From Streptomyces pseudovenezuelae (GTDB taxonomy: Bacteria; Actinomycetota; Actinomycetes; Streptomycetales; Streptomycetaceae), in assembly GCF_001513955.1 (NCBI RefSeq), contig NZ_KQ948144.1:1547220-1611219 (forward strand): 64,000 bases of DNA. Direction: 5' to 3'. The translations under genes were made by a program, and so were the position numbers. Positions 47,752-55,132 of the stretch are shown piece after piece (position 1 is the first letter of the stretch; each line of letters starts with the position of its first letter). The notes under the pieces were generated by a model. That model saw nothing but the letters and a program-made list of their open reading frames with translations, ran no database searches and had not been told where the DNA came from.

Positions 47752-48103
47752 CCGTCGGTGCCGCGTGATCGAATGCGTGATCAACGGCGTATGGATCATT
47801 CGGCCCACCGGTGATCCACCATCTGTGTGAGATCTCCTCGTACCGAGGTGTGTCCTACATCGATTTCACGGCCGAGTCCTTTATCGACAAGGGCTCGGCC
47901 GTCGTGCGTCTCTGACCTGGCCTTTCACAAAGGAACCCGTTCGGCGGTACGAACGCGCCCGGGTGGAATCCCGGATTCCGCATGTGGGGACCCGCTCCTG
48001 TCGTCAAAACCAGGTCTTACGGACCTTGCCGAATGGGTGGCCATGAACGCCCGGAGGGGTGATCATGAGAGAACCAGAGCGCACTTCCCATGAGGAGGCA
48101 CGG
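47752..48103 (+). promoter_or_regulatory. Upstream region of gbn with a cluster of GATC sites
   Basis: 352 bp without a gene. Five GATC tetramers lie in 68 bp (47767, 47779, 47794, 47813, 47831); the third extends to GATCAT. A sixth, again GATCAT, is at 48061. A 15-bp palindrome GGAATC-CCG-GATTCC lies at 47965-47979. The terminator of the ABC-F gene (47868-47902) lies between. The Gbn protein binds GATC-containing sites, so autoregulation or local loading is likely (inference). Confidence 0.65.
47868..47902 (+). terminator. Hairpin terminator after the ABC-F gene
   Basis: ACGGCCGAGTCCTT (47868-47881) pairs with AAGGGCTCGGCCGT (47889-47902), 14 bp with one G-T pair, loop TATCGAC. It is 117 bp beyond the ABC-F stop. 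Confidence 0.8.
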
Positions 48104-48325
48104 GTGGCCGAGACTCTGAAGAAGGGCAGCCGGGTAACCGGCGCCGCGCGCGACAAGCTCGCGGCAGACCTGAAGAAGAAGTACGACTCCGGTGCGAGCA
48201 TTCGGGCACTGGCCGAGGAAACCGGCCGCTCGTATGGCTTCGTCCACCGGATGCTCAGCGAATCGGGCGTCACGCTTCGTGGGCGTGGCGGAGCGACGCG
48301 GGGCAAGAAGGCCGCATCGTCCTGA
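48104..48325 (+). CDS. gbn: Small helix-turn-helix GATC-binding nucleoid-associated protein
   Basis: A 73-residue basic protein: VAETLKKGSRVTGAARDKL, then a helix-turn-helix (SIRALAEETGRSYGFVHRML), then SESGVTLRGRGG and a Lys/Arg/Ala tail. It is near-identical in pattern to S. coelicolor SCO1839, described as Gbn, a GATC-binding nucleoid-associated protein acting on sporulation timing and antibiotic production. The GTG at 48104 was chosen because GAGGAGG lies at the ideal distance; the longer frame from 48059 has no such site. It is monocistronic, with terminators on both sides. Confidence 0.9.
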   Translation: MAETLKKGSRVTGAARDKLAADLKKKYDSGASIRALAEETGRSYGFVHRMLSESGVTLRGRGGATRGKKAASS

Positions 48326-48354
48326 TCCGGGCGGGCCATCGGCTTCGACGGTGG

Positions 48355-48386
48355 CCACCCGGTCGGTCGGACGACCGACCGGGTGG
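48355..48386 (+). terminator. Hairpin terminator after gbn
   Basis: Perfect 15-bp arms CCACCCGGTCGGTCG (48355-48369) and CGACCGACCGGGTGG (48372-48386) with a 2-bp centre, so the real loop opens some inner pairs. It lies 29 bp after the gbn stop. Confidence 0.85.
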
Positions 48387-48455
48387 TTACTGTGCAGTCA
48401 CTTAGCTGTGCCGTTCCGCGGCACGGCGGATGACCGCACTCATCGGAGGCGCCCC

Positions 48456-49268
48456 ATGGCGACGTCCGGCCAGGATGGCCAGGAACTCGTTCCCCTGCTC
48501 GACAAGGACGGCGTACGGCTCACCGTCGAGGACACCCTCGCCACGGTGACGCTGACCAACCCCGCCAAGCGCAACGCCCAGAGCCCCGCTCTGTGGCGCG
48601 CGCTCGCCGAGGCCGGCCGGCTGGTGCCGGGCTCCGTCCGGGTCGTGGTGCTGCGTGGCGAAGGCAAGTCCTTCTCCGCCGGCCTCGACCGGCAGATGTT
48701 CACGCCGGAGGGGATCGAGGGCGAGCCGTCGTTCATCGATCTCGCCCGCAGTGGTGACGCCGAACTCGACGCCGCCATCGCCCAGTTCCAGGAGGGCTTC
48801 ACCTGGTGGCGGCGCAGTGACGTCGTGTCCATCGCCGCCGTCCAGGGGCATGCCATCGGGGCGGGCTTCCAGCTGGCCCTCGCCTGTGATCTGCGCGTAG
48901 TCGCCGACGACGTGCAGTTCGCCATGCGCGAGACCAGCCTGGGCCTGGTTCCCGACCTCACCGGCACCCACCCCCTGGTGGGCCTCGTCGGCTACGCCCG
49001 GGCGCTGGAGATCTGCGCCACCGGGCGCTTCGTGACGGCCGAGGAGGCCGTGAGCACCGGCCTCGCCAACGTCGCCGTCCCCCTGGACCAGCTCGACGCG
49101 GCCGTCCACGACCTGGCGGCCGCACTTCTGTCCGCACCCCGCGACGCCGTCATCGAGACCAAGGCGCTGCTGCGCGGCGCCCAGGACCGTACCTACGACG
49201 AGCAGCGCGGCGCCGAGCGCGCGGCCCAGACCCGGCGGCTGCGGGACCTCGCCGGAGTCGGCGACTAG
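48456..49268 (+). CDS. Enoyl-CoA hydratase/isomerase family protein
   Basis: A 270-residue crotonase-fold enzyme. It shows ATVTLTNPAKRNAQSPALWRAL, the oxyanion-hole segments LRGEGKSFSAGLDRQMF and AAVQGHAIGAGFQLALACDLRVVADD, and MRETSLGLVPDLTGTHPLVGLVGYARALEICATG. One catalytic glutamate position of the hydratase (usually PELG) reads LGLVPDLTG, so hydratase activity is not certain. ATG 48456. The stop TAG falls within the CTAG end of the 90-bp palindromic element. Confidence 0.9.
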   Translation: MATSGQDGQELVPLLDKDGVRLTVEDTLATVTLTNPAKRNAQSPALWRALAEAGRLVPGSVRVVVLRGEGKSFSAGLDRQMFTPEGIEGEPSFIDLARSGDAELDAAIAQFQEGFTWWRRSDVVSIAAVQGHAIGAGFQLALACDLRVVADDVQFAMRETSLGLVPDLTGTHPLVGLVGYARALEICATGRFVTAEEAVSTGLANVAVPLDQLDAAVHDLAAALLSAPRDAVIETKALLRGAQDRTYDEQRGAERAAQTRRLRDLAGVGD

Positions 49269-49354
49269 GGCCTGTCGTTTGGATCAGGCCGGCCGTGAGG
49301 TGCGGTGCTTTTCTGCCGACGCGACGCCGGGCTGATCCAAACGACAGGCCCTAG
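49265..49354. repeat. 90-bp element with perfect 23-bp terminal inverted repeats
   Basis: Arms at 49265-49287 and 49332-49354 are perfect reverse complements; the outer end reads CTAGGGCCTGTCGTTTGGAT. The 44-bp centre is unrelated. The outer CTAG at each end contains the TAG stop codon of the gene on that side (49266-49268 plus; 49353-49351 minus). The structure resembles a miniature inverted-repeat transposable element with a CTAG target. It could also serve as a two-way terminator. Confidence 0.85.
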
Positions 49355-50067
49355 GCCGTCACCGCCGTCACCAGCACGGCCACCGTCGGCCGGTCCGCCA
49401 GCACCTCTCCCACGGCGGCGCGGACCTCCCGGGCCACGTCCAGGGCCCGGCGGTCCGCGCCCACCGCCAGTTCGACGCGGACATGGCGGCGCGGAAGCGA
49501 GCCGTCCCCGGTCTCCCGGTCCTCGATGTGCACCGGCCGCCCCAGCACCCCGGTCAGCCGGTCGACCCCGGGCACCGCCAGCGCGGCCACGGCCACGAGG
49601 GTCTCGTCACCGGACCCCGCCTCCGCGGGACGCGGCGGCTCGGGCACCCGTACGGGGGAACGCTCGGCGTCCTCCTCCAGCAGGGCCGTCACCTTCAGAT
49701 CCACCTCGTCGAGCTCCAGCCCCAGCACCCCGGCCGCCGCCCCGGCGAGCGCCGCGCGCAGCCGCTCCGCCGTCACCGGCAGCGGCTCCGCGGGCGTCGC
49801 CTCGAACTCCGCCGCGAGCCGCAGCGGACCGGGCGGCAGCGCGCTCGGAGGCGGCGGTACGGCGGACTCGTGCGCCTCCTCAGGACGGGCGAGCCCGATC
49901 CGCACCGCGCCCAGCCGCACCCCCCGCAGGTCCTCGGCGGCGGTCCGCAGCACCGCCCGGACAGCCTCCTCGGAGATCCACGCGCCGTCGCGCGGCCCGC
50001 CCAGGGGCAGCAGTCTGCCCAGCCCCAGCTGATGCCGCACCGTCCGTGCCCACTGCTCCGCCGTCAT
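49351..50067 (-). CDS. Asp23-locus-linked hypothetical protein ('P10 family' in Streptomyces annotations)
   Basis: A 238-residue protein starting MTAEQWARTVRHQLGLGRLLPLGG. Two similar alpha/beta halves are suggested: LRGVRLGAVRIGLARPEEAH...LRLAAEFEATPAEPLPVTAERLRAALAGAAAGVLGLELDEVDLKVTALLE, and AVGADRRALDVAREVRAAVGEVLADRPTVAVLVTAV. The pattern of a basic strand plus helix recalls the Asp23/Gls24 fold. I recall the odd name nucleopolyhedrovirus P10 family for orthologs. ATG 50067 abuts GGAGGA; ATG 50085 is an alternative. It is divergent from the Asp23 gene set and probably linked to it. Confidence 0.75.
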   Translation of the reverse strand: MTAEQWARTVRHQLGLGRLLPLGGPRDGAWISEEAVRAVLRTAAEDLRGVRLGAVRIGLARPEEAHESAVPPPPSALPPGPLRLAAEFEATPAEPLPVTAERLRAALAGAAAGVLGLELDEVDLKVTALLEEDAERSPVRVPEPPRPAEAGSGDETLVAVAALAVPGVDRLTGVLGRPVHIEDRETGDGSLPRRHVRVELAVGADRRALDVAREVRAAVGEVLADRPTVAVLVTAVTA

Positions 50068-50152
50068 TCCTCCAGCCTGCCGCATCTCCGGCGCGCGATC
50101 GCGCAACCGCGCTTACGGTGGTCGAAGGAGGACGAGCGAAAGGGGTGACGCG

Positions 50153-50617
50153 ATGACCGACATGACGCAGAGCACCGAGGCGGACCCGCAGGGGCAACTG
50201 CGGAAGACCACCAAGCGCGGCGGCGGCGACCCGGCGACCCGTGGGCGGACCACCATCGCCGACGGTGTCGTGGAGAAGATCGCCGGACTCGCGGCACGGG
50301 ACGTCCTCGGCGTCCACGCCATGGGCAGCGGTCTGAGCCGTACCTTCGGGGCCGTGCGGGACCGGGTGCCCGGCGGTTCGAAGTCCGCCACCCGCGGGGT
50401 CAAGGTCGAGGTCGGCGAGGTGCAGACCGCGCTCGACCTGGAGATCGTCGTCGACTACGGCGTCTCCATCTCCGACGTGGCCAAGGCCGTGCGGGAGAAC
50501 GTCATCGCCGCGGTGGAGCGGATGACCGGACTGGAGGTCGTCGAGGTCAACGTCGCGGTGAGCGACGTGAAGCTGCCCGACGAGGAGGACGAGGAGCCGG
50601 AGTCCCGGCTTCAGTAG
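50153..50617 (+). CDS. Asp23/Gls24 family envelope stress protein (first copy)
   Basis: A 154-residue protein with an Asp23 domain at about residues 30-140: GRTTIADGVVEKIAGLAARDVLGVHAMG, VKVEVGEVQTALDLEIVVDYGVSISDVAKAVRENVIAAVERMTGLEVVEVNVAVSDVKLP. The N-terminus is polar and the C-terminus acidic. In Firmicutes, Asp23 forms a membrane-associated layer held by AmaP. ATG 50153. It is the first gene of a five-gene plus-strand set ending with amaP. Confidence 0.92.
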   Translation: MTDMTQSTEADPQGQLRKTTKRGGGDPATRGRTTIADGVVEKIAGLAARDVLGVHAMGSGLSRTFGAVRDRVPGGSKSATRGVKVEVGEVQTALDLEIVVDYGVSISDVAKAVRENVIAAVERMTGLEVVEVNVAVSDVKLPDEEDEEPESRLQ

Positions 50618-50657
50618 TCGCCGCACCACACCTTGAAGGACCTTTAGGGAGCGCACG

Positions 50658-50852
50658 ATGAGCATGGCCGTGGTCGGCATGATCGCCGGCATGGCGCTGG
50701 GCTTCGCAGGGTATTTCGGCGGGTTCGGCGCCTTCCTGCTGGTGGCGGCGCTGGGCGCCATCGGCTTCGTCGTCGGCCGGTTCCTGGAGGGGGACCTGGA
50801 GATCGGCGACTTCTTCCGTACCCGTGACGACCGACGCGACCGGCGGCCATGA
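50658..50852 (+). CDS. Small membrane protein of the Asp23 operon (DUF2273-like)
   Basis: A 64-residue protein with two hydrophobic segments (residues 3-19 and 22-42) and an acidic/basic tail GRFLEGDLEIGDFFRTRDDRRDRRP. Small DUF2273-type proteins accompany Asp23 genes in many Gram-positives. ATG 50658 with AGGGAG upstream. It overlaps the next gene by 4 bp. It probably helps anchor Asp23-type proteins at the membrane. Confidence 0.85.
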   Translation: MSMAVVGMIAGMALGFAGYFGGFGAFLLVAALGAIGFVVGRFLEGDLEIGDFFRTRDDRRDRRP

Positions 50853-51247
50853 CGTCCGTGAGCGGTGCGAACGGCACGGTGGACGGGCTGCGCGGGCCCC
50901 TGACCGCGACCGCCGTTCCGCCCGGTGACCGAGGCGCGACGCGGATCGCCGACCGGGTGGTCGCCAAGGTCGCGGGACAGGCGGCCCGCGAGGCGCTCGG
51001 AGAACTCCCCGCCGAGGCCGGGCCCCCGCACGCCACCGTCGTCGTCCACCACGAAGTGGCCCGCATCCGCCTGCACCTCGAACTCGGCTACCCCTGCGAC
51101 ATCGGCGCGCGTTGCCGAGGGGTGCGTCAGCATGTGGTCGAGCGGGTAGTCGCGTTGGTGGGCATGGAGGTGTCGGAGGTCGCCGTCCAGGTGGAGCGGC
51201 TGTATCCGGCACAGGCGTACGGCGCGGGACAGGGGAGGACGCGATGA
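50849..51247 (+). CDS. Asp23/Gls24 family protein (second copy)
   Basis: A 132-residue Asp23-like domain: ATRIADRVVAKVAGQAAREALGEL, VVHHEVARIRLHLELGYPCDIGARCRGVRQHVVERVVALVGMEVSEVAVQVERLYPAQ. It is more diverged than the first copy, with a truncated centre. ATG 50849 overlaps the upstream stop and its stop overlaps the next start, so it is translationally coupled on both sides. Confidence 0.88.
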   Translation: MTSVSGANGTVDGLRGPLTATAVPPGDRGATRIADRVVAKVAGQAAREALGELPAEAGPPHATVVVHHEVARIRLHLELGYPCDIGARCRGVRQHVVERVVALVGMEVSEVAVQVERLYPAQAYGAGQGRTR

Positions 51248-51918
51248 GCGAGCCCCAGGGCTCCGAAGGCACCACACAACGGCTGCCGGTCATCGAACGG
51301 GAGGCGGAACCGGACCGAAGCGACCAGTCCGCGTACGGACCACCACCCGTCCTGGAGGCCCAGGCGGGCGGCGGCGCGCGCCGGTTCTGGTCGGCGCGCA
51401 GGGTTCCGGCCGGGATCGTCGCCCTGCTGCTCCTGCTCCTCGCGGGGATCTTCCTCTACGACATCGCGGCCGTCCGGGCCGACCGGCCCGCCATGCACTG
51501 GCGCCGCGCACTGTCCGAACAGCTCGCCGAGCGGCCGCTGGACGACATCTGGGTGCTGATCGGCGCCGGTGTCGCCGCCGCCCTGGGCCTGTGGCTGATC
51601 GTCCTGGCCCTCACACCGGGTCTGCGCGGCCTCCTCCCGATGAGCCGCACCCACCCCGACGTCCGCGCCGGCCTGCACCGGGACGCCGCCGCCATGGTGC
51701 TGCGCGACCGGGCCATGGAGGTGTCCGGCGTCCAGTCCGCCCGCGTACGGATGAGGCGGAAGAAGGCCGACGTCCGCACGGTCTCCCACTTCCGTGAACT
51801 GGACGACGTACGCGCCGACCTGGACGCCACCCTCACCGAGGCGATCGGGGGACTGGGCCTGGCCCGGCCCCCCGCCCTGTCGGTGCACGTGGCGCGCACG
51901 ACCAGGAAGAAGGGCTGA
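51244..51918 (+). CDS. DUF6286-type membrane protein of the Asp23 operon
   Basis: A 224-residue protein with a cytoplasmic N-terminus of about 60 residues, two transmembrane helices (about residues 61-80 and 105-124), and a C-terminal cytoplasmic domain (GVQSARVRMRRKKADVRTVSHFRELDDVRADLDATLTEAIGGLGLARPPALSVHVART). The C-terminal part resembles the Asp23-like half of AmaP proteins. The family is, as I recall, DUF6286. It overlaps the preceding gene by 4 bp. Confidence 0.82.
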   Translation: MSEPQGSEGTTQRLPVIEREAEPDRSDQSAYGPPPVLEAQAGGGARRFWSARRVPAGIVALLLLLLAGIFLYDIAAVRADRPAMHWRRALSEQLAERPLDDIWVLIGAGVAAALGLWLIVLALTPGLRGLLPMSRTHPDVRAGLHRDAAAMVLRDRAMEVSGVQSARVRMRRKKADVRTVSHFRELDDVRADLDATLTEAIGGLGLARPPALSVHVARTTRKKG

Positions 51919-51923
51919 GGCCG

Positions 51924-52502
51924 ATGTCCAGGACCGTCAATCGTGTACTGATCGGCCTGGTGGGCCTGGTGCTGCTCGCCGTCGGCGGCTCGGTGCTCGC
52001 CGTGGGCCTCGGTGTCGACCCGCCCTCCTGGTGGATCCACGACGGCAAGAAGGACGTCCTGCTGAGCGACGCCGAGCGCACCCGCTGGGACGGCGAGGGC
52101 TGGTGGTGGCCGACGGTCATCGCCGCACTGGCGCTCGTGGTGCTCCTGACCCTGTGGTGGCTGACGGCGGTGCTGCGCAGGCGCCGGCTCACGGAGGTGC
52201 GCGTCAACACCGGCGACGGGGAGGGCGCGCTCCTGAGGGGCCGGGCCCTGGAGGGTGTACTCGAAGGCGAGGCAGCGGAGTTGGACGGCGTCCACCGGGC
52301 CCACGCCCGTCTGACCGGCCGCCCGGACACTCCGGGAACCCGCGTACGACTCCTGCTGGAGCCGCACGCGGACCCGGGAACGACCCTGAACCACCTGACG
52401 ACACAGGCCCTGGCCCACGCCCGCAACTCGGCGGGGCTCGACTCACTGCCGTCCGAGGTCCGCATGACGGGGGCCAAGCACAAGGCGGAAAGGGTCAGTT
52501 GA
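51924..52502 (+). CDS. amaP: Alkaline shock response membrane anchor protein
   Basis: A 192-residue protein with the AmaP layout. An N-terminal helix (VNRVLIGLVGLVLLAVGGSVLAVGLG), a short external loop and a second helix (WPTVIAALALVVLLTLWWLTAVL) are followed by a cytoplasmic C-terminal domain (GALLRGRALEGVLEGEAAELDGVHRAHARLTG...LRVRLLLEPHADPGTTLNHL). AmaP anchors Asp23 at the membrane in Staphylococcus. It starts 5 bp after the upstream stop and ends the operon; a hairpin follows immediately. Confidence 0.88.
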   Translation: MSRTVNRVLIGLVGLVLLAVGGSVLAVGLGVDPPSWWIHDGKKDVLLSDAERTRWDGEGWWWPTVIAALALVVLLTLWWLTAVLRRRRLTEVRVNTGDGEGALLRGRALEGVLEGEAAELDGVHRAHARLTGRPDTPGTRVRLLLEPHADPGTTLNHLTTQALAHARNSAGLDSLPSEVRMTGAKHKAERVS

Positions 52503-52510
52503 CGTTGTCC

Positions 52511-52555
52511 GAGGCGCGGGGAACCGAGCGACCGACGCCCACCGGCCCGCGCCTC
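52511..52555. terminator. Bidirectional hairpin made of a diverged repeat A copy
   Basis: GAGGCGCGGG (52511-52520) pairs with CCCGCGCCTC (52546-52555) around a 25-nt centre. The stretch 52513-52545 is similar to repeat A (GCGCGGGGAAC, then GCGACC, then GCCCACCGG). It separates convergent amaP and the SDR gene, and its right arm covers part of the SDR stop codon. Confidence 0.7.
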
Positions 52556-53309
52556 AGAACCCGTGCCTCATGCCGCCGTCGACGGGCAGCATGACCCCGG
52601 TCAGGTAAGAGGCGGCCGGCGACAGCAGGAACGCCGAGACCCGCCCGAATTCCTCCGGCGTCCCGTACCGCCGCAACGGAATGCGGGACTCGTTGGCGGT
52701 CCGCGTGGCTTCGGGATCGGCCGACAACCCGTCCAGCTCGCGCACCCGGTCCGTGTCGATGCGCGAGGGCAGCAACCCGACGACCCGGATGCCCCGCGGT
52801 CCGAGTTCGTCCGCGAGCGACTTCGCGAACCCGGCAAGACCGGGACGCAGCCCGTTCGAAATGGTCAGCCCGGGAAGCGGCTCGTGCACGGACGCCGACA
52901 GCACGAACCCGATGACGCCCCCGTCCTCCAGCTCCGCCGCGGCCGCCCGAGCCAGCCGGACCGCCCCGAGGAAGACCGACTCGAACGCGGACTGCCACTG
53001 CTCGTCCGTGTTGTCGGCGACGAAACCGGGCGGGGGCCCGCCGACACTGATGAGCACTCCGTCGAAGCCGCCGAAGTGCTCCCGCGCGGTGGCGATCAGC
53101 CGCTCGGGCGCCGACGGATCGGCGTTGTCGACGGCCACGCCCACGGCGTTCGGCCCCAGCTCCGCGGCCGCGGCGAGCGCCCGCTCCTCCTCGCGCCCGG
53201 TCACCACGACCTTCGCCCCGTCCGCGACCAGCGAACGCGCGGCCGCGTTGCCGAGCCCCCGGGTCGCTCCGGTGACGACGTACACACGGTCCCTCAGTCC
53301 AAGATCCAT
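52554..53309 (-). CDS. SDR-family oxidoreductase lacking the usual YxxxK pair
   Basis: A 251-residue short-chain dehydrogenase-like protein. The nucleotide site VYVVTGATRGLGNAAARSLVADGAKVVVTGRE, the VDNADP strand end and GFVLSASVHEPLPGLTISNGLRPGLAGFAKSLADELGPRGIRVVGLLPSRIDT are typical. Aligned on the LADELGPRGIRV helix, the catalytic Tyr falls on Ser and the Lys on Arg (SNGLR). It ends LTGVMLPVDGG like normal SDRs. Activity is therefore uncertain. It starts 5 bp after the GH15 stop, so both are probably co-transcribed. Confidence 0.88.
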   Translation of the reverse strand: MDLGLRDRVYVVTGATRGLGNAAARSLVADGAKVVVTGREEERALAAAAELGPNAVGVAVDNADPSAPERLIATAREHFGGFDGVLISVGGPPPGFVADNTDEQWQSAFESVFLGAVRLARAAAAELEDGGVIGFVLSASVHEPLPGLTISNGLRPGLAGFAKSLADELGPRGIRVVGLLPSRIDTDRVRELDGLSADPEATRTANESRIPLRRYGTPEEFGRVSAFLLSPAASYLTGVMLPVDGGMRHGF

Positions 53310-53314
53310 GGTTC

Positions 53315-55099
53315 CTATCCTGCCCCCTCGCCCCCGTACAGGGTGAGGGCGGTGGTCACCAGACCGATGTGGCTGAACGCCTGCGGGAAGTTGCCGCGCT
53401 GGGCGCCGGCCCCCGGGTCGTACTCCTCGGACAACAGCCCCACGTCGTTGGCCAGTCCCAGCAGCCGCTCGAAGAGGTCCCGCGCCTCCTGCGTACGGCC
53501 GGTCATGTGGAGCGCGTCGGCGAGCCAGAACGAGCAGACCAGGAAGGCCCCCTCGCCGCCGGGCAGCCCGTCGACGGGGGTCTCCTCGGCGCTGTACCGC
53601 CGTACCAGTCCGTCGTGCTCCAGGTCCGCGCGGATCGCGTCGACGGTGCCGACGACACGGGGATCGTCGGGCGGCAGGAAGCCGGTGCGCGGGATCAGCA
53701 GCAGGGACGCGTCGAGTTCGCGCGAGCCGTAGTACTGGGTGAAGGTGTTGCGTTCGGGGTCGTAGCCCTTCTCACAGACCTCGCGGTGCACCTCGTCGCG
53801 CAGCGCGCGCCAGCCCTCCAGGTCGCCGATCAGGTCCGGGAGGACCTCCAGGGTGCGCACCGCGCGGTCGGCGGCCACCCACACCATGACCTTCGAGTGG
53901 ACGAAGTCGCGGCGGTCGCCGCGCACCTCCCAGATCCCCTCGTCCGGCTGCCGCCAGGAGGACCGCAGGAAGTCCAGCAGCACTCTCTGCAGGGACCACA
54001 TGTGCGGCTTGGCGGGCAGGCCCGCCCGCCGGGCCAGCGACAGCGAGTCCATGACCTCGCCGTACACGTCCAGTTGAAGCTGCTTCACGGCCTCGTTGCC
54101 GATGCGCACCGGCCGGGAGCCGCCGAAGCCGGACAGCCACGGCAGCTCGAACTCGGGCAGCCGCCGCTCACCCGCCACGCCGTACATGATCTGGAGGTCC
54201 GCCGGGTCGCCGGCGACCGCGCGCAGCAGCCAGTCGCGCCAGGCCTCGGCCTCCTCCAGATAGCCGCACTGCACCAGGACGGACAGGGTGAGGGTGGAGT
54301 CGCGCAGCCAGCAGTAGCGGTAGTCCCAGTTGCGGACCCCGCCCATCTCCTCCGGCAGCGAAGTGGTGGCGGCGGCCACGATGCCGCCGGTCGGCCGGTA
54401 GGTGAGCGCCTTCAGAGTGATCAGGGAACGGATCACGGCGTCCCGGTGCGGACCGACGTAGCGGCAGCGCGCCGACCACGCCTGCCAGTCGGCCACGCTG
54501 CTCTCCAGCGTCTCGAAGGGGTCGGTCAGCGGGGGACGCGGCTCGTGCGAGGGGTGCCAGGTGAGGACGAACGCGACCTTCTCGCCCGCCTCGACGGTGA
54601 ACTCCGAGTACGTCCCGAAGTGCTCGCCCCAGGTGCGCACCGGGGGCTCGCTGCGCAGCCAGGTCGCGTCGGGTCCCGCGACGGCCACCCGGTGCCCGTC
54701 CGCCCTGCGCATCCACGGCACGACCGAGCCGTACTCGAAGCGCAGCCGGAGCGTGCTGCGCACGGTGACCCGGCCGCGGAGCCCTTCCACGACGCGTACG
54801 ACGTCGGGCGCGACGTCGCGCTGCGGCATCAGGTCGGTGACGCGCACCGCGCCCTCGTCGGTCTCCCACTCGGTGTCCAGGACGAGGGTGCCGGGGCGGT
54901 AGGCGCGCCTCGTGCACCGGTCGGCGTTCAGCGGAGCGATCCGCCAGTGGCCGTTCTCCTCGTCCCCCAGCAGCCTGGCGAAGCAGGCCGCCGAGTCGAA
55001 GCGGGGCAGGCACAGCCAGTCCAGGGAACCGTCCATGCCGACCAGGCCGGCGGTCTGTTCGTCGCCGATGAGGGCGTAGTCCTCGATACGGGGGTGCAC
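53315..55099 (-). CDS. Glycoside hydrolase family 15 protein (glucoamylase/trehalase-like)
   Basis: A 594-residue cytoplasmic GH15 enzyme. The N-terminal beta-sandwich starts YALIGDEQTAGLVGMDGSLDWLCLPRFDSAACFARLLG. The (alpha/alpha)6 barrel carries GGVRNWDYRYCWLRDSTLTLSVL, DLQIMYGVAGERRLPEFELPWLSGFGGSRPVRIGNEAVKQLQLDVYGEVMDSL and EEYDPGAGAQRGNFPQAFSHIGLV. Actinobacterial proteins of this shape are often trehalases. GTG 55099 gives MHPRIEDYALIG; a longer frame to 55132 is possible. No signal peptide. Confidence 0.92.
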   Translation of the reverse strand: MHPRIEDYALIGDEQTAGLVGMDGSLDWLCLPRFDSAACFARLLGDEENGHWRIAPLNADRCTRRAYRPGTLVLDTEWETDEGAVRVTDLMPQRDVAPDVVRVVEGLRGRVTVRSTLRLRFEYGSVVPWMRRADGHRVAVAGPDATWLRSEPPVRTWGEHFGTYSEFTVEAGEKVAFVLTWHPSHEPRPPLTDPFETLESSVADWQAWSARCRYVGPHRDAVIRSLITLKALTYRPTGGIVAAATTSLPEEMGGVRNWDYRYCWLRDSTLTLSVLVQCGYLEEAEAWRDWLLRAVAGDPADLQIMYGVAGERRLPEFELPWLSGFGGSRPVRIGNEAVKQLQLDVYGEVMDSLSLARRAGLPAKPHMWSLQRVLLDFLRSSWRQPDEGIWEVRGDRRDFVHSKVMVWVAADRAVRTLEVLPDLIGDLEGWRALRDEVHREVCEKGYDPERNTFTQYYGSRELDASLLLIPRTGFLPPDDPRVVGTVDAIRADLEHDGLVRRYSAEETPVDGLPGGEGAFLVCSFWLADALHMTGRTQEARDLFERLLGLANDVGLLSEEYDPGAGAQRGNFPQAFSHIGLVTTALTLYGGEGAG

Positions 55100-55132
55100 G
55101 ATGTGCGGTTTCCCTGCTGGTCGTGCGGGCAA

